Shown here one piece after another: positions 26,384 through 34,837 of a stretch of DNA of 64,000 nt. Source of the DNA: a bacterium (GTDB taxonomy: Bacteria > Armatimonadota > Zipacnadia > Zipacnadales > UBA11051). The stretch lies in NCBI GenBank assembly GCA_030604405.1, contig JAUVVY010000005.1:62001-126000 (forward strand). The letters run 5' to 3'. Position numbers and translations under genes: made by a program. Below the pieces are notes generated by a model. It saw nothing but the letters and a program-made list of their open reading frames with translations, did not search any database and was not told the DNA's origin. Within the stretch, counting starts at the first letter, position 1; every line of letters begins with the position of its first letter.

Positions 26384-27355
26384 ATGAGCAGCTTCAAAGT
26401 TGTGGTAACGGATTATGTTTTCCCCAACCTGGAGCCGGAGAAAGAGATATTGAGTGAGGTCGGCGCTGAGCTGGTGGCCGGACACTGTGAGACCAAACAG
26501 GAAGCTATCGAGTTGGTCCCCGGTGCCGACGCGGTGCTCAACACCTACTATGGCCCGATCGACGGCGACGTGATGGATGCGATGCCGGAGTGTCGGATTA
26601 TCGTGCGCTACGGCGTCGGCGTGGACACGATAGACATCCCGGCGGCGACAAACAGAGGGATCATGGTCGCCAATGTCCCCGACTACTGTGTGGATGAAGT
26701 ATCGGACCAGGCAGTGACCATGACGCTGGCGCTGCTGCGAAAACTCCGCCAGGCGGATCGCATGGTGCGTAGCGGCGAATGGGCCCTGGCCGAACTCAAG
26801 CCGATGCGGCGCATCAGTACGCTGACGGTGGGCATAATCGGCCTCGGCAGGATAGGGAGGGCTATCGCCGCCAAGATTTCACCCTTCGGCCCGCGCATCA
26901 TCTACTGCGATCCCTACGCGGACAGCAGCGCTACGCCGGAACTGACCAGTGTAGAACTCGGTGAGCTGCTGCGGACATCCGACGCCATAATCATCCAGGC
27001 GCCGTCCACGCCCCAGACGCGGCACATGCTCGATGCGGATGCTTTCGCGGCGATGGAGCGCAAGCCGGTGATAATCAACTGTGCGCGCGGCGATCTGATT
27101 GACACCGACGCGCTGGTGAAGGCCCTGGAGCAGGGGCAGGTCTCCGGCGCGGGTCTGGACGTGATCGAGAATACGCCGCCGCTGCCCGAGGACCATCCGC
27201 TCTTGATGTTCGACAATGTTATCCTCACACCTCATTCCGCGTGGTTCTCAGGCGACGCGCTTGATGCTCTGCAGCGCCTGGGGGCTATGGAAGTGGCCAG
27301 GGCCCTCAAAGGTGAGCAGCCCAGGCACCTGCTCAACCCGGAAGTCCTGGAGTGA
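26384..27355 (+). CDS. D-2-hydroxyacid dehydrogenase (phosphoglycerate dehydrogenase-like)
   Basis: 323 aa NAD-dependent dehydrogenase. The nucleotide-binding motif is VGIIGLGRIGRAIA (~145). Catalytic regions are INCARGDLIDTDAL (Arg), the following Glu segment (LDVIENTPPLPEDHPL) and TPHSAWFS (His). It lacks the ACT domain of SerA, so the substrate is a 2-hydroxy- or 2-ketoacid other than, or as well as, 3-phosphoglycerate. GGGGAGG 6 bases before ATG 26384 supports the start. The FAH-family gene follows after 63 bases, so the two probably act in one sugar-acid or aromatic catabolic route. Confidence 0.92.
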   Translation: MSSFKVVVTDYVFPNLEPEKEILSEVGAELVAGHCETKQEAIELVPGADAVLNTYYGPIDGDVMDAMPECRIIVRYGVGVDTIDIPAATNRGIMVANVPDYCVDEVSDQAVTMTLALLRKLRQADRMVRSGEWALAELKPMRRISTLTVGIIGLGRIGRAIAAKISPFGPRIIYCDPYADSSATPELTSVELGELLRTSDAIIIQAPSTPQTRHMLDADAFAAMERKPVIINCARGDLIDTDALVKALEQGQVSGAGLDVIENTPPLPEDHPLLMFDNVILTPHSAWFSGDALDALQRLGAMEVARALKGEQPRHLLNPEVLE

Positions 27356-27418
27356 GATTGCCTGCAGCACCGCCGTTTTCCGAGATGCCAACACTATCTG
27401 CGAAGGTGGAGACAAGCA

Positions 27419-28204
27419 ATGAAAATAGCCAGGTATGTTTCACGTGAAACATTAAGCTATGGGATAATCCAAGAAGACAAAGTGGCTGCAATCAAAGGGG
27501 AGCCATGGGACAGAGTAGAGGAAACGGGGGAGCAGTATCCACTGGTGGAGGTGAAGCTACTGTCTCCGGTGCAGCCGCCGGACGTTTTCGCCATCGGGAT
27601 CAATTACAAGGGCCACGCGGATGAGACCGGCTTTGAATACCCGCCGGCCCCCGTCATTTTCCTGAAGGCCACCAGCTCAGTCGTCGGCCCGGGTGACGAC
27701 ATCATATTGCCCGCGATGGCCCCGGATGAAGTGGACTACGAGGCCGAGCTGGTGATCGTCATAGGGCAGCCCTGTCGCAAGGTGTCGCAGGAGGAGGCGC
27801 TGGATTACGTGCTGGGCTACACCTGCGGCAATGATGTCAGCGCCCGCGATTGCCAGCTCAGGCATGACAGCCAATGGGCCAGGGGCAAGAGCTTTGACAC
27901 CTTCTGTCCGCTGGGGCCGTGGATCGAGACCGATATGGACCCTGACAATGCCGACATCGGCCTCAGGCTCAATGGCGAGATAATGCAGGACTCCAATACC
28001 AATGATCTGATCTTTTCCTGCGCGGAATTGGTAAGCTACTGCTCGCAAGTGGCCACTTTGCGCCCTGGCACAGTGATTGTGAGCGGGACGCCTTCGGGGG
28101 TGGGTTTCACTCGCCAGCCACCGGTATTCCTGCGCCCCGGCGACAAAGTGGAAGTCATCATTGAGGGTATCGGCGTGCTTGAGAACACTGTCGTTGAGGA
28201 ATAG
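27419..28204 (+). CDS. Fumarylacetoacetate hydrolase (FAH) family protein
   Basis: 261 aa. FAH superfamily core: FAIGINYKGHADETG, PVIFLKATSSVVGPGD, the metal ligands in VDYEAELVIVIG, GYTCGNDVSARD, and TVIVSGTPSGVGF. Members hydrolyse or decarboxylate acylpyruvates and 2-keto-3-deoxy sugar acids. With the upstream dehydrogenase a sugar-acid or homoprotocatechuate-type pathway is possible. GGAG is 7 bases upstream of ATG 27419. Codons 6-11 (Y-V-S-R-E-T) are made of a perfect parS palindrome. The gene is followed after 51 bases by the HEAT-repeat family. Confidence 0.93.
   Translation: MKIARYVSRETLSYGIIQEDKVAAIKGEPWDRVEETGEQYPLVEVKLLSPVQPPDVFAIGINYKGHADETGFEYPPAPVIFLKATSSVVGPGDDIILPAMAPDEVDYEAELVIVIGQPCRKVSQEEALDYVLGYTCGNDVSARDCQLRHDSQWARGKSFDTFCPLGPWIETDMDPDNADIGLRLNGEIMQDSNTNDLIFSCAELVSYCSQVATLRPGTVIVSGTPSGVGFTRQPPVFLRPGDKVEVIIEGIGVLENTVVEE
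27435..27452. promoter_or_regulatory. parS: parS centromere site (ParB-binding palindrome)
   Basis: ATGTTTCACGTGAAACAT is an exact 18-base palindrome whose inner 16 bases match the conserved bacterial parS consensus TGTTNCACGTGAAACA at every position. It is embedded in codons 6-11 of the FAH-family gene. ParB loads at such sites to organise origin segregation, so this stretch is likely in the origin-proximal part of the chromosome. No parA/parB gene is in the window and I noticed no second copy. Confidence 0.9.
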
Positions 28205-28216
28205 GTGCCCAGGAAA

Positions 28217-28337
28217 TACGACCGAAGAATGTGCAGCGTTAGAAGGAGGTTCGCTATGTGGCCATTCAGACCCAACATTGAGAAGATGGAAAAGAGGGGA
28301 AATGTGCGCGGTCTCATCAATGCACTCAAAAACAGCG
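28217..28337 (+). repeat. Duplicated 5' leader of HEAT gene, copy 1
   Basis: From TACGACCGAAGAATGTGCAG through the ribosome site AAGGAGG and the first ~27 codons of the HEAT gene, this stretch is nearly identical to 30483-30603. It marks a gene-scale duplication with its translation-start region. Confidence 0.85.
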
Positions 28338-29437
28338 ACGACGATGTGCGCTCGTGGGCCGCGGAGGCGCTGGGACACATCGGCGATGCGCGGGCCGTGG
28401 AGCCGCTGTGTGAGGCCCTGAAAGACAGGGATGAGTTTGTGCGCCAGGTCGCCGCGTGGGCGCTGGTGGAGATCGGCGATGCGCGAGCCGTGGAGCCGCT
28501 GTGCGAGGCCCTCAAAGATAGCGACGACGATGTGCGCGGGAACGGCGCGCGGGCGCTGGGGCGGATTGGCGATGCGCGGGCCGTGGCGGCACTCTGTGAG
28601 GTCCTTAGAGACAGCGAGCGCATGGTGTGCTACCACGCCGCGGAGGCGCTGGGGCTGATCGGCGATGTGCGAGCCGTGGAGCCGCTGTGTGAGGCTCTGA
28701 AAGAGAGCAAGTGCTATAGGTACGATGTGGCCTCGGGCGCCGCGAGGGCACTGGGGAGAATCGGCGATGCGCGGGCCGTGGAGCCGCTGTGTGTGGTCCT
28801 CAAAGACAGCTTTGGCAATGTGAACTCGGCTGCTGTGCAGGCGCTGGGGGCGATCGGCGATGCGCGGGCGGTGGAGCCGCTGTGTCAGGGCCTCAAAGAC
28901 AGCGGGAGCTATGTGCGCTCGGCCGTCGCGCACGCGCTGGGAGAAATTGGCGATGCGCGGGTCGTGGAGCCGCTGTGTGAGGCCCTCAAAGATAGCGAGC
29001 GCTATGTGCGCGAGGCCGCCGCGGAGGCGCTGGTCAAGATCGGTGCTCCGGCCGTGGAGGCACTCTGTGAGGCCCTCAAACGCACCGAGTCGTGTGTGCG
29101 CCGGGCCGCCGCGGAGGCGCTGGGGCAGATCGGCGATCCCCGGGCCGTGGAGCCACTCTGTGAGGCGCTGGGAGACAACTACTGGCTTGTGCTCCCGGCC
29201 GCCGTGCAGGCGCTGGTCAAGATCGGTGCTCCGGCCGTGGGGCCGCTGTGTGAGGCCCTCAAAGATAGCGACTGGCGTGTGCGCTCGGATGCCGCGTGGG
29301 CGCTGGGGCGGGTCGGCGATAGGCGAGCCGTGGATCCACTGCGTGAGAGGGCGCGCAAAGACGTGCACACCGATGTCCGCGAGGCCGCCGAGGAGGCGCT
29401 CCACGACATTCGCTTGCGCGGCGACGGAACCGTGTAG
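28256..29437 (+). CDS. HEAT-repeat protein A (12 repeats)
   Basis: 393 aa. After a short basic start ([19 protein letters not shown]) the whole protein consists of about twelve 31-residue HEAT/PBS-lyase-type repeats of the form [19 protein letters not shown] plus xxAAxALGxIGD. Such solenoids are usually protein-protein scaffolds; phycobilin lyase activity is not implied. AAGGAGG 6 bases before ATG 28256 is an excellent ribosome site. The DNA repeats (about 93 bases) are highly similar to each other, so copy number is probably unstable. The gene lies 51 bases after the FAH gene and may be read from the same promoter. Confidence 0.93.
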   Translation: MWPFRPNIEKMEKRGNVRGLINALKNSDDDVRSWAAEALGHIGDARAVEPLCEALKDRDEFVRQVAAWALVEIGDARAVEPLCEALKDSDDDVRGNGARALGRIGDARAVAALCEVLRDSERMVCYHAAEALGLIGDVRAVEPLCEALKESKCYRYDVASGAARALGRIGDARAVEPLCVVLKDSFGNVNSAAVQALGAIGDARAVEPLCQGLKDSGSYVRSAVAHALGEIGDARVVEPLCEALKDSERYVREAAAEALVKIGAPAVEALCEALKRTESCVRRAAAEALGQIGDPRAVEPLCEALGDNYWLVLPAAVQALVKIGAPAVGPLCEALKDSDWRVRSDAAWALGRVGDRRAVDPLRERARKDVHTDVREAAEEALHDIRLRGDGTV

Positions 29438-29553
29438 GCGTGGCACGCTGTGGCAAGAGGGGGGGCGACTCGCGCGGCATCGCGGGGTGCCGTCGCTATG
29501 GAGGTGGCGTGTGAGGCGCTCAAGGACAGCTACGCCGATGTGCGCTCGGCCGC
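29432..29553 (+). repeat. HEAT cassette junction repeat, copy 1
   Basis: The end of gene A (GTGTAGGCGTG...), the linker with GCGACTCGCGCGGCATCGC, and the start of gene B (ATGGAGGTGGCG...GTGCGCTCGGCCGCC) are repeated at 30248-30373 with few differences. This is a direct repeat marking the recombination unit. Confidence 0.85.
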
Positions 29554-30253
29554 CTCGGAGGCGCTGGGAAAGATCGGCGATGGGCGGGCCGTGGAGCTCT
29601 TGCTTGAGGCCCTCAAAGATAGCCACGACGATGTGCGCTGGGCCGCCGCGAGGGCGCTGGGAGAGATCGGCGATGCGCGAGCCGTGGAGCCGCTATGTGA
29701 GGCGCTGAAACAGAGTCACGGCTCTGTGCGCTTGGTCCCCGCGTACGCGCTGGGGAAGATCGGCGATGCGCGAGCCGTGGAGCCGCTCATTGAGGCCCTG
29801 AAAGACAGGAGGGAGGATCTGCGCTCGGCCGCCGCGTGGGCGCTGGGAAAGATCCGCGATCCGCGAGTCGTGGAGCCGCTGTGTGAGGCGCTGAAAGACA
29901 GCCACAGCGATGTGCGGTACAGGGGCGCGGAGGCGCTGGCGCGGATCGGCGATGGGCGGGCCGTGGAGCCGCTGTGTGAGGCGCTGAAAGACAACGAAGC
30001 CAATGTGCGCTCGGCCGCCGCGAAGGCGCTGGGGCAGATCGGCGATGCGGGAGCCGTGGAGCCGCTGTGTGAGGCCCTCAAAGACAACACCTATTTCGTG
30101 CGCCGGGACGCCGCGTGGGCGCTGGGCAAGATCGGCGATGCGCGAGCCGTGGAGGCGCTCCGTGAGGCCCTCAAAGACAGCGACGGCGAAGTGCGTTTGG
30201 CCGCTCGCGAGGCGCTTAACGAGATTCGCGCGCGCCGCGACGCAACTGTGTAG
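29498..30253 (+). CDS. HEAT-repeat protein B (8 repeats), lacks normal leader
   Basis: About 251 aa of eight 31-residue HEAT repeats ([16 protein letters not shown]...), ending EIRARRDATV like protein A's LRGDGTV end. Unlike A and C it lacks the MWPF leader and the AAGGAGG site. The frame begins within a repeat (MEVACEALKDSYADVR), and the nearest start codons (ATG 29498 or GTG 29450) have poor ribosome sites. It may be a 5'-truncated duplicate, expressed weakly by readthrough or not at all. Its stop is followed by the same junction repeat that follows protein A. Confidence 0.7.
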   Translation: MEVACEALKDSYADVRSAASEALGKIGDGRAVELLLEALKDSHDDVRWAAARALGEIGDARAVEPLCEALKQSHGSVRLVPAYALGKIGDARAVEPLIEALKDRREDLRSAAAWALGKIRDPRVVEPLCEALKDSHSDVRYRGAEALARIGDGRAVEPLCEALKDNEANVRSAAAKALGQIGDAGAVEPLCEALKDNTYFVRRDAAWALGKIGDARAVEALREALKDSDGEVRLAAREALNEIRARRDATV

Positions 30254-30373
30254 GCGTGCCACGCTCTAGCAGCAAGAGGAGAGGCGACTCGCGCGGCATC
30301 GCTGGGTGCCGTCGCTATGGAGGTGGTGTGTGAGGCCCTCAAGGACAGCTACGCCGATGTGCGCTCGGCCGCC
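30248..30373 (+). repeat. HEAT cassette junction repeat, copy 2
   Basis: Second copy of the junction at 29432-29553: the stop of gene B, the GCGACTCGCGCGGCATCGC linker and a restarted MEVVCEALKDSYADVR frame. Differences are small substitutions plus short indels in the linker. Confidence 0.85.
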
Positions 30374-30385
30374 GCGTCGGGATGA
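30317..30385 (+). pseudogene. Truncated HEAT-repeat fragment
   Basis: 22 codons beginning MEVVCEALKDSYADVRSAA, equivalent to the start of protein B, then an immediate stop (TGA 30383-30385). It is the stub of a third copy whose remaining repeats have been deleted. Confidence 0.75.
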
Positions 30386-30470
30386 GGTTGCTTTGCTAAA
30401 CACAACATGGTGGGTTGGCCGCAAGGGCAGCACAATCGCCTTTTTCGAGCATGCAGTGTCTCAAAGTGTT

Positions 30471-30479
30471 TGATACAAT
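30471..30479 (+). promoter_or_regulatory. Candidate extended -10 promoter for HEAT gene C
   Basis: TGATACAAT fits an extended -10 element (TGnTAnAAT) in a more AT-rich patch about 43 bases before ATG 30522. No good -35 hexamer is visible. Nothing equivalent precedes gene A, which abuts the FAH gene. Confidence 0.4.
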
Positions 30480-30482
30480 GCG

Positions 30483-30603
30483 TACGACCGAAGAATGTGC
30501 AGCGTTAGAAGGAGGTTAGCTATGTGGCCATTCAAACCCAACATCTGGAAGATGAAAAAGAGGGGGAACGTGCGCGGTCTCATCAAGGCACTCAAGAACA
30601 GGG
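30483..30603 (+). repeat. Duplicated 5' leader of HEAT gene, copy 2
   Basis: Near-identical partner of 28217-28337, covering the TACGACCGAAGAATGTGCAG leader, AAGGAGG and the first codons of gene C. Confidence 0.85.
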
Positions 30604-31826
30604 ACGAGTATGTGCGTCGGAAGGCCGCGAAGGCGCTGAGGAAAATCGGCGGTCGGCGGGCCGTGGGGCCGCTGTGCGAGGCCCTCAAAGACAGCGACGA
30701 CCGTGTGCGCCGGAACGCTGCCGGGGCGCTGGGGGAGATCGGCGCTCCGGCCGTGGAGCGGCTGTGTGTGGCCCTAAAGGACAGCAACTGGCATGTGCGC
30801 TCGTACGGCGCGTGGGCGCTGGGGCGGATCGGCGATGCGCGAGCTGTGGAGCCGCTGTGTGAGGCCCTGAAAGACAGGCCCTTCCAGGTGCGCTCGTACG
30901 CCGCGTGGGCACTGGGGCAGACCGGCGATGCGCGAGCCGTGGAGCCGCTGTGTGAGGCCCTCAAAGACAGCGACGCCAATGTGCGCTGGCGCGCCGCGAG
31001 GGTACTGGGGCAGATCGGCGATGCGCCAGCCGTGGAGCCGCTGTGTAAGGCCCTCAAAGACAGCGACCGCTATGTGCGCTTGGCCGCGGCGAGGGCGCTG
31101 GGGCAGATCGGCGATGCGCGGGCCGTGAAGCCGCTGCTTGAGGCCCTGAAAGACACCAAGGAGGATGTGCGCACGCACGCCGCGGAGGCGCTGGTCAAGA
31201 TCGGCGCTCCGGCCGTGGAGCCGCTATGCGAGGCGCTCAACGGAGGCTTCCCGCATACGCGGGGCCTGGCCGCGTATGCGCTGGGGCAGATCGGCGATGC
31301 GCGAGCCGTGGAGCCGCTATCTGAGGCCCTGAAAGACAGGCACGCCGATGTGCGCTCGGCTACCGCGGAGGCGCTGCTCAAGATGCGGGCGCTGGACGCG
31401 CTTGTGGCCGTACTCACCGTCCCGGACACGGAGGTATGTAGGGACCTTCTGTACGTCCTCGCCACTACCGAAGATGTGTGGGCTGAGAAGCCCCTTCGGG
31501 CCACGCTTGAGAGCGGCCATCAAGCTGCTCGCGACGCGGCCTCGCGGGCGCTTCGGTGCTGGGAGCGACCCAACATTCCTATCGGCACGTCTCAGGCCGA
31601 CGTGAAAGCCCTGCTGGGCGAGCCGCACGCCGCGGCCACAGGTACCGACTTACTCGCGGCGACGCGAAAGGACCGCGCCCGCTGGGTCGGAACGAGTGCC
31701 GCCGTGGACAGGGTGGAGTCCTTGTGGGCAGAACTGGGTACCTGGCGCTACAAGTTTGACGATACAACGTACGAGATACGCTTCGAGAGTGGCAGGGTAC
31801 ACAGCGTGTCGAAATATCCGACGTGA
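30522..31826 (+). CDS. HEAT-repeat protein C with SmpA/BamE-like C-terminus
   Basis: 434 aa. It begins [19 protein letters not shown], like protein A, continues with nine regular and two degenerate HEAT repeats to about residue 345, and ends in a different domain. That domain ([20 protein letters not shown] ... [19 protein letters not shown]) resembles SmpA/OmlA-BamE-type folds (start GxSxxDVxxLLGxP), here probably cytoplasmic because no signal peptide is present. AAGGAGG precedes ATG 30522. The family may have gained or lost this C-terminal module by recombination in the repeats. Confidence 0.9.
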   Translation: MWPFKPNIWKMKKRGNVRGLIKALKNRDEYVRRKAAKALRKIGGRRAVGPLCEALKDSDDRVRRNAAGALGEIGAPAVERLCVALKDSNWHVRSYGAWALGRIGDARAVEPLCEALKDRPFQVRSYAAWALGQTGDARAVEPLCEALKDSDANVRWRAARVLGQIGDAPAVEPLCKALKDSDRYVRLAAARALGQIGDARAVKPLLEALKDTKEDVRTHAAEALVKIGAPAVEPLCEALNGGFPHTRGLAAYALGQIGDARAVEPLSEALKDRHADVRSATAEALLKMRALDALVAVLTVPDTEVCRDLLYVLATTEDVWAEKPLRATLESGHQAARDAASRALRCWERPNIPIGTSQADVKALLGEPHAAATGTDLLAATRKDRARWVGTSAAVDRVESLWAELGTWRYKFDDTTYEIRFESGRVHSVSKYPT

Positions 31827-32086
31827 ATCTTTGAGGGCAGCATGCGGCGGCACTCGGCTTTGCCTTTGGTAAACCGTATCCAGTCCGCCCCGTGCAGATC
31901 GGGCCTTCTCATCGAAAGAGCGCAACGCAGAATGGCAGTGACAACGATCACGTGCTCCGGCAGTGGCACATGCACGTTGAGTGGCAAATGACTAAGAATG
32001 CCGCGAAATGAGTAGTGGTTGAACAGAGACGCGCTGGAACCCATGCGGGCGCTTTCACTAGCTTGACTGAGAAAAGGGTGTGTGAA

Positions 32087-33391
32087 ATGAGCAATGTGCC
32101 GATGACAAGGCCGGAAGAGGCGCTGGCGATTCATGAACAGCACTATGGGCACTCGGTCACCTTCGTCGGGTTGGAGGGCGGCCGGATACTCGAATCCACC
32201 GGCGCAGAATTCCTCTACAGCGATGACGGGGGGATAACGTGGTCTGAGCCGTATCCGGCTCTTGACGAGAATGGGCAGCAGTTGCAGGGCCACTGCGCCT
32301 CACTGGTCAATCTCTCTGGCGACGCGATCGGGCTGGCAACGTTGCGCTACAGGCCCGAATCCACCAATCAGTATGACACCGAGATGGTCTTCAGGACCTC
32401 GGAAGACCAGGGCCATACCTGGTCGCCGCCGAGGGTGATGAACCAGTGCCTGCTGCGCGCCCATGCTCTGCAGGACGTGATGATACGGACCGTGTCGGGG
32501 CGCATCATTCTGCCGGTCTATTTCGCCGTCGGTCAGGGCAGTTGGCACGAGCAGGGCAAACCGTTTGTGGGAGGCTATCTCAACGGCAATTTCGTCTCGA
32601 CCGACGCGCATTTCCTCGACCCCCACTTCTGCGGCAGCTATGTGGTGTACAGCGACGACGAGGGCGCTACGTGGCAACCCAACAGCGATGGGGAGCTGTT
32701 CGTCGTCAGGGAGTTCGGCGGGCCATCGGAGAGCGCACCGGAGCCGGCGGTGGTGGAGGTCGAGCCGGGCAAGCTGATGATGATCGTGCGGACCGGGCTG
32801 GGGCGGCTGTTCCAGGCCTGGTCTGATGACAATGGCGAGAGCTGGTCACGGCTGCAGCCGACGCAACTGGCAGGTACTCAGGCACCGGGGCAACTCCGCA
32901 AGTTCCCGCAGACCGGCCATCTTCTGGTAGTCTGGACCCAGCAAAGCGAGCGGGAGATACGCGAGGGCTTCATCCGGACGCGGCTGTCGTCGGCCATCAG
33001 CAGAAACGGTGGCGGGCTGTGGGAGCACTTCCAGAATGTGGAATCGCTGCACGAGGCGACCCACGTCGAGCCAGGCCCGATCTACCAGGTCCGACCCGAG
33101 GGCTGTTATGCGGTGCACCCAGAGGTGCCCGCGTCCGAGGTTGAGGCCGAGTATGCAGTGCCTTTGCCGGAAGGCTACGGTCGCTGGGCGTATCCCTCGG
33201 CATTCGTCGCCGAGGACCGCGTGCTGATTTCCCACACCTACTCGCTACACGACAGCGTCACCGGGGAGGTCGTCAACCCGGGCACAAGCAAGCTGAAGGT
33301 GCTGCCGATCTCGTGGTTCTACGGCGGGGACGATCCCGCACGGGAAAGCGGCCTGCTCAAGAAGATCGAAGACCAGGCACCCAAGCCGTGA
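32087..33391 (+). CDS. BNR/Asp-box sialidase-fold protein
   Basis: 434 aa six-bladed propeller. At least four Asp-box motifs are visible (SDDGGITW, SEDQGHTW, SDDEGATW, SDDNGESW). Related proteins are annotated as sialidases or exo-alpha-sialidases; Arg/Glu/Tyr catalytic residues cannot be assigned by eye. No signal peptide, so it seems cytoplasmic, unlike most secreted sialidases. AAGGG 8 bases before ATG 32087. An aldolase of the N-acetylneuraminate lyase superfamily follows after ~160 bases, which suggests, without proving, a sialic-acid-like or related sugar-acid pathway. Confidence 0.82.
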   Translation: MSNVPMTRPEEALAIHEQHYGHSVTFVGLEGGRILESTGAEFLYSDDGGITWSEPYPALDENGQQLQGHCASLVNLSGDAIGLATLRYRPESTNQYDTEMVFRTSEDQGHTWSPPRVMNQCLLRAHALQDVMIRTVSGRIILPVYFAVGQGSWHEQGKPFVGGYLNGNFVSTDAHFLDPHFCGSYVVYSDDEGATWQPNSDGELFVVREFGGPSESAPEPAVVEVEPGKLMMIVRTGLGRLFQAWSDDNGESWSRLQPTQLAGTQAPGQLRKFPQTGHLLVVWTQQSEREIREGFIRTRLSSAISRNGGGLWEHFQNVESLHEATHVEPGPIYQVRPEGCYAVHPEVPASEVEAEYAVPLPEGYGRWAYPSAFVAEDRVLISHTYSLHDSVTGEVVNPGTSKLKVLPISWFYGGDDPARESGLLKKIEDQAPKP

Positions 33392-33441
33392 GCGCGGTGG
33401 CATCTACGAGCGGTGGACGGATCTTGCTACCGAAGTCTCGG

Positions 33442-33534
33442 GGTAACTACTCACGTTGTGGCTTGGCCTAACCCCCTAGCCCCCTTCCCTGGTAGGGAAG
33501 GGGGAATCAAAAGGGGGTTAGGTAAGTAGTCACG
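33442..33534. repeat. Nested palindromic repeat element
   Basis: Three nested inverted arms. The centre is CCCCCTTCCCT (33480-33490) with AGGGAAGGGGG (33494-33504), perfect over 11 bp with a 3-base loop. The middle is CCTAACCCCCT (33467-33477) with AGGGGGTTAGG (33512-33522), also perfect. The outer arms near 33442-33455 and 33521-33534 are imperfect. It resembles miniature palindromic elements common in environmental genomes. It could also act as a terminator for the sialidase-like gene. Confidence 0.8.
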
Positions 33535-33552
33535 ACTTAGGAAGGTGTGAAA

Positions 33553-34497
33553 ATGAGCAGCCGACTGAGCCGAGAAAACCTGAAAGGTATATGGGCAGCG
33601 GCGCCGCTTTCATGGGACGAGAGCTATGAGTTGGATGAGGCGGCGTTTCGTGAGAATTTGCAGCGGCTGATGGCCGCCGAGCCGCACGGGATTTACACCT
33701 TCGGCAGCACCGGCGAGTTTCATGCGCTTGGCTACCACGAATTCTGCCGCATCGTGGACATATTCATCGAGGAAGTCGGCCCCAGCGACATTCCTACCCA
33801 GGTCGGCTGCCATGCCACGGCCACTCACCAGGTCATCCGGATGCTCAAGTATGCGCAGGACGCTGGAGCCGATGGGGGACAGGTGGCGCTGCCGTTCTGG
33901 ATGAAGCTGACTGAGGAGGAGATACTGAAGTTCTGGGGCGATGTCTCCAGCGCGGTGCCTGACTTGCCGCTGACTTGCTACAACTCCAGCCGCACCAAGT
34001 GGAGTCTGTCGGGCGAGCAGTTCGCCGATATTGTTCAGGCAGCGCCTAATCTGATTGGCGTGAAGTGGGCCGGCGAGATCGAAATAGATACCTTCCAGGA
34101 GGTCATTGACCTGACGCCTGAGCTGGCCCACTTTGTCGGCGAGCCGCATCTGATGGACGGGATGAAGATCGGCTCACCCGGCAGCTATAGCTCGTGGGTG
34201 CTCTGGCAGCCGGAGTTGACCGTGAAGATGTTTAACCTGGCCGAGGCGGACGAGTGGGAAAAAGCCGAGGAGATTGCCACGGGGATGACCGAAGTGACGC
34301 AGTTTGCGATTACCATGTGCGGGGAGCTTGGCCTGGGTATGATGGACCCGGTGATAGACAAGGGCCTGATGGTCGTGACGGGCTTCCTGGTCGGCCACCA
34401 GCGCACGCGGCCGCCGTACCTCGGCTGGCCGGACGATGGATTGGACGACATGCGCCGCCGCTTGAAAGCCAAATTCCCGTGGTTCATTCCGGACTAG
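33553..34497 (+). CDS. Dihydrodipicolinate synthase/N-acetylneuraminate lyase family protein
   Basis: 314 aa class I aldolase. FGSTGEF (GxTGE carboxylate-binding loop), Tyr ~143 in LTCYNSS and Schiff-base Lys ~171 in IGVKWAG are in the family positions. It may cleave or form a 2-keto-3-deoxy acid; whether it makes dihydrodipicolinate, cleaves sialic acid or handles another keto acid cannot be told from sequence alone. GGAAGG 7 bases before ATG 33553, two codons after an alternative GTG. Neighbouring sialidase-fold protein points toward sugar-acid catabolism. Confidence 0.9.
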   Translation: MSSRLSRENLKGIWAAAPLSWDESYELDEAAFRENLQRLMAAEPHGIYTFGSTGEFHALGYHEFCRIVDIFIEEVGPSDIPTQVGCHATATHQVIRMLKYAQDAGADGGQVALPFWMKLTEEEILKFWGDVSSAVPDLPLTCYNSSRTKWSLSGEQFADIVQAAPNLIGVKWAGEIEIDTFQEVIDLTPELAHFVGEPHLMDGMKIGSPGSYSSWVLWQPELTVKMFNLAEADEWEKAEEIATGMTEVTQFAITMCGELGLGMMDPVIDKGLMVVTGFLVGHQRTRPPYLGWPDDGLDDMRRRLKAKFPWFIPD

Positions 34498-34509
34498 CAA
34501 CTGGAGGCA

Positions 34510-34719
34510 TTGCTTTCCATTTTCAACAAACTGAGCCTGTTGGCGATCCGTTGTGACGCCGCACGTTATGGCAAGACGGCAGTCGGCGCTACCGTGGACG
34601 GGCGGCCGGTGGAAGCAACGCCGCGAACCATCCTCGGTCCACAGTACGCGCTCGTGCCGGTAGAGCTTTCATCACCGGGCGAGAGCAAGCGAGTGCGTGT
34701 GGAGTTCGCCGACGAATAG
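34510..34719 (+). pseudogene. C-terminal fragment of an unidentified gene
   Basis: A 60-70 codon frame, in the same phase as the aldolase but after its stop, reading ...ATVDGRPVEATPRTILGP then LVPVELSSPGESKRVRVEF. It looks like the beta-rich end of a larger protein. It starts at a poor TTG without ribosome site. Probably a decayed gene end. Parent family unknown. Confidence 0.4.
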
Positions 34720-34837
34720 ATTGCAGGGCGTCTGGCGATACGAAGAGAAATGGCATGTACGGCTAGCCGTTGCCTGGCCGCCACGAGAAGCTGAAGATAC
34801 GGAACGCAGGCCCAATCTGAAAGGAGTGATGCGTGGG

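Noticed and set aside
27677-29626. 649-codon open frame on the minus strand through the FAH and HEAT genes
   Set aside because: It is antisense to repeated GC-rich HEAT units; the repeated codon pattern keeps the frame open. The protein is Arg/His-rich without a ribosome site.
28256-31500. Regular ~93-base repeats that could suggest a CRISPR or other non-coding array
   Set aside because: Unit length is three times 31 codons, differences fall mainly on variable HEAT positions and third bases, and no spacers or cas genes exist.
31827-32086. Minus-strand frame suggesting a transposase remnant before the sialidase-fold gene
   Set aside because: The translated stretch has no catalytic motif I can place and no terminal inverted repeats; not enough to call.
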